Both the position numbers and the translations under genes were made by a program. The notes under the pieces were generated by a model, which did no database searches, was not told where the DNA came from, and worked only from the letters and a program-made list of their open reading frames with translations. Shown in pieces: positions 57,389 through 64,000 of a stretch of 64,000 bases of DNA (positions within the stretch are counted from its first letter, which is position 1; each line of letters begins with the position of its first letter). Source of the stretch: Streptomyces cylindrosporus. Lineage in GTDB: Bacteria > Actinomycetota > Actinomycetes > Streptomycetales > Streptomycetaceae. The stretch spans positions 558,001 through 622,000 of the forward strand of contig NZ_JALDAY010000005.1 in the NCBI RefSeq assembly GCF_022698165.1. The letters run 5' to 3'.

Positions 57389-57571
57389 CAGCAGTGAGCC
57401 TACGGATCGGCACTGACATCGCCCAGCGAGTTTTGGCCGGACCCGGATCGGTCCTCGGACCTACGACCTGCGCGTTCGAGGGGTCGTACGCCCGCATCAA
57501 CCGATCGGCTGATGCCGCTTCGAGCGCGACGGGCGATGTGGCGGTGTGCCGCTTCTCGGGAGTCTGATGCC

Positions 57572-58477
57572 ATGCCTGTCATCGAAGTCACCGATCTGCG
57601 CAAGTCCTACGGCGGCCGGGCCGTCGTCGACGGTGTCTCCTTCGGCGTGGAGGAGGGCGAGATCTTCGGGATCCTCGGCCCGAACGGCGCCGGCAAGACC
57701 ACCACCGTCGAGTGCGTCGAGGGGCTCAGGGTCCCCGACGGCGGCCGGGTGCGCGTCACCGGCCTCGACCCTGTCGCCGACCACGCGCGCGTGGCCCGCG
57801 TGCTGGGTGCCCAGCTCCAGGAGAGCGAACTGCAGCCCAAGCTCACCGTCCGCGAGGCGCTGGAGATGTACGCCTCCTTCTACCCGAGTCCGCTGGACTG
57901 GGCGCCGCTCGCCGAGCGCCTGGGCCTCACGGCCAAGCTGACCACCCGGTTCGGCAAGCTCTCCGGCGGCCAGAAGCAGCGCCTGTTCATCGCGCTGGCG
58001 CTGATCGGCAACCCCCGGGTCGTCGTACTGGACGAGCTGACCACCGGCCTCGACCCGCGGGCCCGCCGGGACACCTGGGAGCTCATCGAGGACGTGCGGG
58101 CGGGTGGTGTGACGGTTCTGCTCGTCACCCACTTCATGGAGGAGGCACAGCGGCTGTGCGACCGGATCGCCGTGATCGACAAGGGGCGGGTGGCCGCGCT
58201 GGACACCCCGGCCGGGCTGATCCGGCGTTCGGCGGGCGCGACCGTCATCAGCTTCACGCCGTCCGCGCCGCTGGACGACCGTGACCTGAACGCGCTGCCC
58301 GACCTCGCCTCGGTCGAGCACAAGGACGGCCGCGTCACGCTCTCCGGCACCGACGCGACGGTCAACGCCGTCATCACCCTCCTCGCCCGCCACCACGTCA
58401 CCGCCCACCAACTCCGCGTCGTGGACGCCACCCTCGACGACGCGTTCCTTGACCTCACCAAGGAGGCAGTGGCATGA
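57572..58477 (+). CDS. ABC-2 type exporter ATPase (DrrA-like)
   Basis: 301 aa soluble ATPase from ATG 57572 (GGGAG nine bases upstream). Walker A GPNGAGKTT, Q-loop QLQESELQPKLTV, signature KLSGGQKQRLFIALALIG, Walker B VVVLDELTTGLD (Glu-Leu in place of the usual Glu-Pro) and H-loop LLVTHFMEEA. A ~90-residue C-terminal regulatory domain follows, as in DrrA/CcmA-type ATPases that drive drug or lipid export. Coupled by ATGA overlap to its permease and followed by a two-component system, the usual sensor-exporter arrangement. Confidence 0.94.
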   Translation: MPVIEVTDLRKSYGGRAVVDGVSFGVEEGEIFGILGPNGAGKTTTVECVEGLRVPDGGRVRVTGLDPVADHARVARVLGAQLQESELQPKLTVREALEMYASFYPSPLDWAPLAERLGLTAKLTTRFGKLSGGQKQRLFIALALIGNPRVVVLDELTTGLDPRARRDTWELIEDVRAGGVTVLLVTHFMEEAQRLCDRIAVIDKGRVAALDTPAGLIRRSAGATVISFTPSAPLDDRDLNALPDLASVEHKDGRVTLSGTDATVNAVITLLARHHVTAHQLRVVDATLDDAFLDLTKEAVA

Positions 58478-59208
58478 GCACCGCCGTACTGCGGACCGAG
58501 ATCCGCCTCTTCCGCCGCGAACCCGGCGCCATCTTCTGGATCCTGCTCTTCCCGACCCTGCTCCTGGTGATCCTCGGCTCCATCCCGGGCTTCCGGGAGC
58601 ACCAGGCCGACCTCGGCGGGCTGCGCACCATCGACGTCTACGTCCCGGTGGCCGTGCTCCTCGGCATGATCGTCGGCGGTCTGCAGTCCATGCCGCAGAC
58701 CCTCACCGGCTACCGCGAGCGCGGCATCCTGCGCCGCATGGCCACCACCCCGGTCCGCCCGCGCGCCCTGCTCTCCGCGCAGATGGCGGTGTACGGCGGC
58801 TCGGCCCTGGCGTCAGCCCTGCTCGCGCTCGCCGTCGGACGGCTCGCCTTCGACGTACGACTGCCCAGGCAGCCCTTCGGATACGGCCTCGCGCTCGTCC
58901 TCGCCGTCCTGGTCGCCCTCGCTCTCGGATCGGTGGTGTCGGCACTGTCCCGTACGACGAAGATCGCGGGCGCGATCGGGTCCGCCGTGTTCTTCCCGTC
59001 GATGTTCTGCGCGGGCGTGTGGCTGCCGGTGCAGTCCATGCCGCACCTGATGGGCCGGATCGTCGGGTACACGCCCTTCGGCGCGGCGGCCGAGGCACTC
59101 AACCGGGCGGCGGCCGGGCACTGGCCGGGCTGGGGGCACCTGGGTGTGCTGGTGGTGTGGATCCTGCTGCTGACCGGGGCCGCGAGTCGCTGGTTCCGCT
59201 GGGAGTAG
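58474..59208 (+). CDS. ABC-2 type exporter permease
   Basis: 244 aa membrane protein with six helices (IFWILLFPTLLLVILGSIPGF, VYVPVAVLLGMIVGGLQSM, ALASALLALAVGRLAF, LALVLAVLVALALGSVVSAL, VFFPSMFCAGVWLPVQSM, LVVWILLLTGAASRWF). RERGILRRMATTPVRPRALLSAQ is the ABC-2 signature loop. It forms the export channel with the preceding ATPase, whose stop it overlaps (ATGA). Substrate unknown. The downstream kinase starts ten bases later, so all four genes are probably one operon. Confidence 0.93.
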   Translation: MSTAVLRTEIRLFRREPGAIFWILLFPTLLLVILGSIPGFREHQADLGGLRTIDVYVPVAVLLGMIVGGLQSMPQTLTGYRERGILRRMATTPVRPRALLSAQMAVYGGSALASALLALAVGRLAFDVRLPRQPFGYGLALVLAVLVALALGSVVSALSRTTKIAGAIGSAVFFPSMFCAGVWLPVQSMPHLMGRIVGYTPFGAAAEALNRAAAGHWPGWGHLGVLVVWILLLTGAASRWFRWE

Positions 59209-59218
59209 GGGCACGGCC

Positions 59219-60502
59219 GTGCAGACTGGGGACATGACCGCGGTGGACACGCAGATCGAGCGGCGCTGGGAGCAGTTCCACACCTGGGGGCCGTACGCGC
59301 TGCTCGCCATCAGCGTCGTCCCCGCGCTCGCGACCGCCGACCCGCACGCCCCCCTGGCCAAGTGGTACACGGCCTGGGCGCTGCTCGGTGCCGCGGTCGT
59401 GCTCCAGCTGTGGTGGCACAGCACCCGGCCCGGCGGGCCCGACCGCCGCCGCAGGCCCTCCCCGGCCGGGACGGCGTACTACGTCGTCCGCTGGGCCCTC
59501 GCCTTCGCCCTCACCTGGATCAACCCGTTCTTCGCGTTCTACGCCGCCGCCGGCTACATGGACGCCGACGAGACGATCCCGGGCAGGCGGTGGCAGCGGC
59601 TCGGGCTGCTCGCGAGCGCGGTCACCGTGGCCGGGGCGCAGGCAGGCGGAATGCCGTTCGGGAGCCTCGTCCAGTGGGCCGTCTTCGCCGCCCTCCTGAT
59701 CGCCAACTCCGGTCTGCAGATGGTGGTCGCCCACCTCACCGAGCAGGAGACGCACCGGGCCCACGAGCGCAACGAGACCATCGCCGAACTCGAACGCACC
59801 AACGCCGCCCTGCAGCAGGCCCTCGACGAGAACGCCGCCCTCCACGCCCAACTCCTCGTCCAGGCGCGGGAGGCCGGGGTCGCCGACGAGCGCCGGCGCC
59901 TGGCCGCCGAGATCCACGACACGATCGCCCAGGGCCTGACCGGCATCATCGCCCAGCTCCAGGTCGTCGCGAACACGCCCGACCGGGAGCAGGCCCGCGA
60001 GCACACGGGCCGCGCCATGGACCTCGCCCGGCACAGCCTCGGCGAGGCCCGCCGCTCCGTGCACAACCTCGCGCCCGTCGCGCTGGAGAACGACGGGCTG
60101 CCCGAAGCCCTCAAGAAGACGGTCGCCGAGTGGGGCGAACGGACCGGTGTACGCGCCGAGTTCACCGTCACCGGCACCGCCGAGCAGCTCCACGAGGAGG
60201 TCTCGGCCACCCTCCTGCGCATCGTCCAGGAGGCCCTCTCCAACGCCGCCCGCCACGCCCGCGCCACCCGCGTCGGCGTCACCCTGTCCTACCTGGGCGA
60301 CGAGGTCATCCTCGACATCCGCGACGACGGCACCGGCTTCGACCCCCTCGCCCTCCCGGCCCGCTCCCACGCCGGCGGCTTCGGCCTCGACGGCATGCGC
60401 GCGCGTGCCGAACGCATCGCCGGAACGTTCACCGTGGAGTCCGAGCCGGGACACGGTACGGCCCTGTCGGCTCGCGTACCGTTGGTCCGCCATGACCAGT
60501 GA
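59219..60502 (+). CDS. NarL-type sensor histidine kinase
   Basis: 427 aa from GTG 59219 (GGGG seven bases upstream); ATG 59234 is an alternative. About four to five membrane helices without a sizeable extracellular domain (residues ~20-165), a coiled coil (THRAHERNETIAELERTNAALQQALDENAALH), HisKA_3 dimerisation domain with phospho-His in RRRLAAEIHDTIAQGLTGII, and an HATPase with VQEALSNAARHA, DIRDDGTGF and GGFGLDGMRARAER. It probably senses membrane stress or the exporter's substrate and activates the coupled regulator. Confidence 0.92.
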   Translation: MQTGDMTAVDTQIERRWEQFHTWGPYALLAISVVPALATADPHAPLAKWYTAWALLGAAVVLQLWWHSTRPGGPDRRRRPSPAGTAYYVVRWALAFALTWINPFFAFYAAAGYMDADETIPGRRWQRLGLLASAVTVAGAQAGGMPFGSLVQWAVFAALLIANSGLQMVVAHLTEQETHRAHERNETIAELERTNAALQQALDENAALHAQLLVQAREAGVADERRRLAAEIHDTIAQGLTGIIAQLQVVANTPDREQAREHTGRAMDLARHSLGEARRSVHNLAPVALENDGLPEALKKTVAEWGERTGVRAEFTVTGTAEQLHEEVSATLLRIVQEALSNAARHARATRVGVTLSYLGDEVILDIRDDGTGFDPLALPARSHAGGFGLDGMRARAERIAGTFTVESEPGHGTALSARVPLVRHDQ

Positions 60503-61117
60503 CATCTCGTTGTTGATCGTCGACGACCATCCCGTGGTACGGGACGGTCTGCGCGGCATGTTCGAGTCCGCGCCCGGGTTCACGGTGCTCGGCGAGGCGT
60601 CCGACGGGGTCGAGGCGGTGGAGAAGGCGTCGGTGCTCGACCCGGACGTGATCCTGATGGACCTGCGCATGCCGGGCGGCGGCGGAGTGGACGCCATCCG
60701 GGAGCTGACCCGCCGGTCCGCCCGCGCGAAGGTCCTGGTCCTCACGACGTACGACACCGACTCCGACACCCTCCCCGCGATCGAGGCGGGCGCGACCGGC
60801 TATCTCCTCAAGGACGCCCCGCGCGACGAGCTGTTCACGGCGGTCCGCGCGGCGGCCGACGGCCGCACCGTCCTGTCCCCGGCCGTCGCCTCCCGCCTGG
60901 TCTCCGCGGTCCGCGCCCCCGGCAACGAGCCGCTCTCGACGCGCGAGCGCGAGGTCCTGGCCCTGGTAGCCAAGGGCACGTCCAACCGCGAGATCGCCCG
61001 CGAGCTGTTCATCAGCGAGGCGACCGTGAAGACCCATCTCACCCACCTGTACGCCAAGTTGGGCGTCAACGACCGCGCGTCAGCGGTCGCCACGGCGTAC
61101 CAGCGGGGGATCCTCGG

Positions 61118-61121
<4 letters not shown>
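60492..61121 (+). CDS. NarL/FixJ-family response regulator
   Basis: 209 aa from ATG 60492, overlapping the kinase stop by 11 bases. Receiver: LLIVDDHPVVRDGLRGMF, phospho-acceptor Asp in DVILMDLRMPGGGG, VLVLTTYDTD, YLLKDAPRDEL (Lys). C-terminal GerE/LuxR helix-turn-helix: LSTREREVLALVAKGTSNREIARELFISEATVKTHLTHLYAKLGV. It likely regulates the upstream ABC-2 exporter. Its TAG stop shares CTAG with the glgX stop on the other strand (3-base overlap). Confidence 0.95.
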
Positions 61122-63355
<2,234 letters not shown>

Positions 63356-63506
63356 CACGGCCTCCCACGGCTCAAGGGACGACCAGAAAAGAGAGCACAC
63401 GGCGTCCCGGCCGCGGCTCCCCAGCGCGTCGTCCTCCCCACTGTTCTGCCCAGCGGTTGCGTCGCACTCACGTTTCCCCGGAGCGGGGCCCGTCGTTGGG
63501 TACGTC

Positions 63507-64000
63507 GTGACGCATGGACATGGGCGCGCGTGGCGCGTGGGGGCCGGGCTGGCCGCCGTACTGACATGGGCGGGGCTGCTGGCCGGCTGCACTTCGGGCG
63601 GCAGCGGCGGCGGCATCGACGAGGTGCTGGGCAAGGCCCCGGCGCCCGAGGACGTGATCCGTATCTCACCGGACGACGGCGGCAAGGGCATCCGGCCGGA
63701 CCAGCGGCTGGTCGTACGGGTGCCCAGCGGGCGCCTGGAGTCCGTGAAGGTGGTGAAGTCCCAGGACGCGCAGGAGTCCGCGGTGCCCGGACACATCTCC
63801 GACGACGGCCTGCGCTGGGAACCCGACGACGCGCGGCTCGCCCTCGCCGCCAAGTACACCGTCGACGCGGTCGCCCTGGACGGCCACGGCCGCAGATCGG
63901 CCCGGCACACCACCTTCACCACGTACGTCCCCGACGAGCGCTTCATCGGATACGTCACCCCCGAGAACCGCTCCACGGTCGGCACCGGCATGATCGTGTC
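63507..64000 (+). CDS. probable L,D-transpeptidase lipoprotein, N-terminal part (cut by window edge)
   Basis: The frame from GTG 63507 reads through to the window end (164 codons). The signal peptide AGLAAVLTWAGLLAGC|TSGG ends in a lipobox. The rest, IRISPDDGGKGIRPDQRLVV, LRWEPDDARLALAAKYTVDA and FTTYVPDERFIGYVTPENRS, has the Ig-like repeats that precede the YkuD catalytic domain in actinobacterial Ldt enzymes (LppS/LdtMt2-like), and TVGTGMIV fits the start of the second Ig domain. The catalytic part is outside the window, so the assignment is by N-terminal pattern. Divergent from glgX by 151 bp. Confidence 0.75.
   Translation, partial: MTHGHGRAWRVGAGLAAVLTWAGLLAGCTSGGSGGGIDEVLGKAPAPEDVIRISPDDGGKGIRPDQRLVVRVPSGRLESVKVVKSQDAQESAVPGHISDDGLRWEPDDARLALAAKYTVDAVALDGHGRRSARHTTFTTYVPDERFIGYVTPENRSTVGTGMIV

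Noticed and set aside
53724..57500. Single 1258-codon minus-strand frame that would fuse two exporters
   Set aside because: The real start of the second gene is ATG 55592, coupled to the stop of the first. The upstream part is the out-of-frame image of the 55589-57388 gene.
63356..63991. N-terminal extension of GlgX to the window end
   Set aside because: It reads antisense through a lipoprotein gene with a clear lipobox. GGGAGG and the CBM48 start support GTG 63355.

Overview
The window is a high-GC actinobacterial chromosome segment, almost certainly Streptomyces. The evidence is strong third-position GC bias, many GTG/TTG starts, ATGA/GTGA-coupled operons, a complete GlgE-type trehalose/alpha-glucan cluster, mycothiol-era accessory genes and STAND/NB-ARC genes. 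The backbone order (pyk-ackA-pta-pfkA, sugar ABC transporter, CitA/DcuR-type two-component system with dctA, helD, glgB-pep2-treS-glgE, glgP, M4 proteases, ABC exporters, NarL-type two-component system, glgX) resembles, from memory, the S. coelicolor core region around the glgE cluster I. That comparison was not computed here.

Region by region. 1-4.8 kb: central carbon metabolism, with the start of pyruvate kinase, the coupled pta-ackA acetate pathway, and a divergent 6-phosphofructokinase. 4.9-9.3 kb: an XRE-type regulator and a sugar ABC importer operon (lipoprotein plus two permeases). 9.5-15.9 kb: an accessory island holding a TnpB-related protein without a zinc finger, remnants of a DUF5753/DUF397 gene and of an NB-ARC gene, a nucleoside phosphorylase-type protein, a four-helix membrane protein 25 bp away in divergent orientation, and an intact NB-ARC/TPR STAND ATPase. 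15.7-21.1 kb: a citrate/C4-dicarboxylate-type two-component system and the DctA symporter, separated by a canonical TnpB gene. 21.5-28.4 kb: DUF2127 protein, MarR, a mycothiol-dependent maleylpyruvate isomerase-like protein, an AAA ATPase, aldo/keto reductase plus NAD-dependent epimerase, Lrp/AsnC, and MerR plus thioredoxin. 28.5-33.2 kb: the RNA polymerase helicase HelD, a degenerate cytochrome P450, and a lipoprotein. 33.2-45.3 kb: glgB-pep2-treS-glgE, a subtilisin, and divergent glgP. 45.4-50 kb: DUF1990 protein and two tandem thermolysin-like proteases. 50.2-61.1 kb: four ABC exporter half-transporters in one operon, an ABC-2 drug-type exporter, and a NarL-type two-component system. 61.1-64 kb: glgX and the start of a probable L,D-transpeptidase lipoprotein.

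The most unusual part is the 11.2-15.9 kb island. The nucleosidase ends in a tail (core DHIDFRGGTF) also present between the helical N-terminus and the NTPase of the NB-ARC protein (core DHADFRGGVF). Directly after the nucleosidase's TAG stop, and in the same frame, lie about 97 codons of NB-ARC sequence at the same spacing as in the intact paralogue. This points to a former nucleosidase-motif-NB-ARC fusion, cut by an amber codon and a deletion, whose effector half may now work in trans with the neighbouring STAND protein and membrane protein. Other notable points: complementary decay of the two NBDs in one ABC exporter, a short repeat inserted in frame in two exporter genes, a histone H1-like tail on the branching enzyme, and small tandem duplications spanning stop codons.
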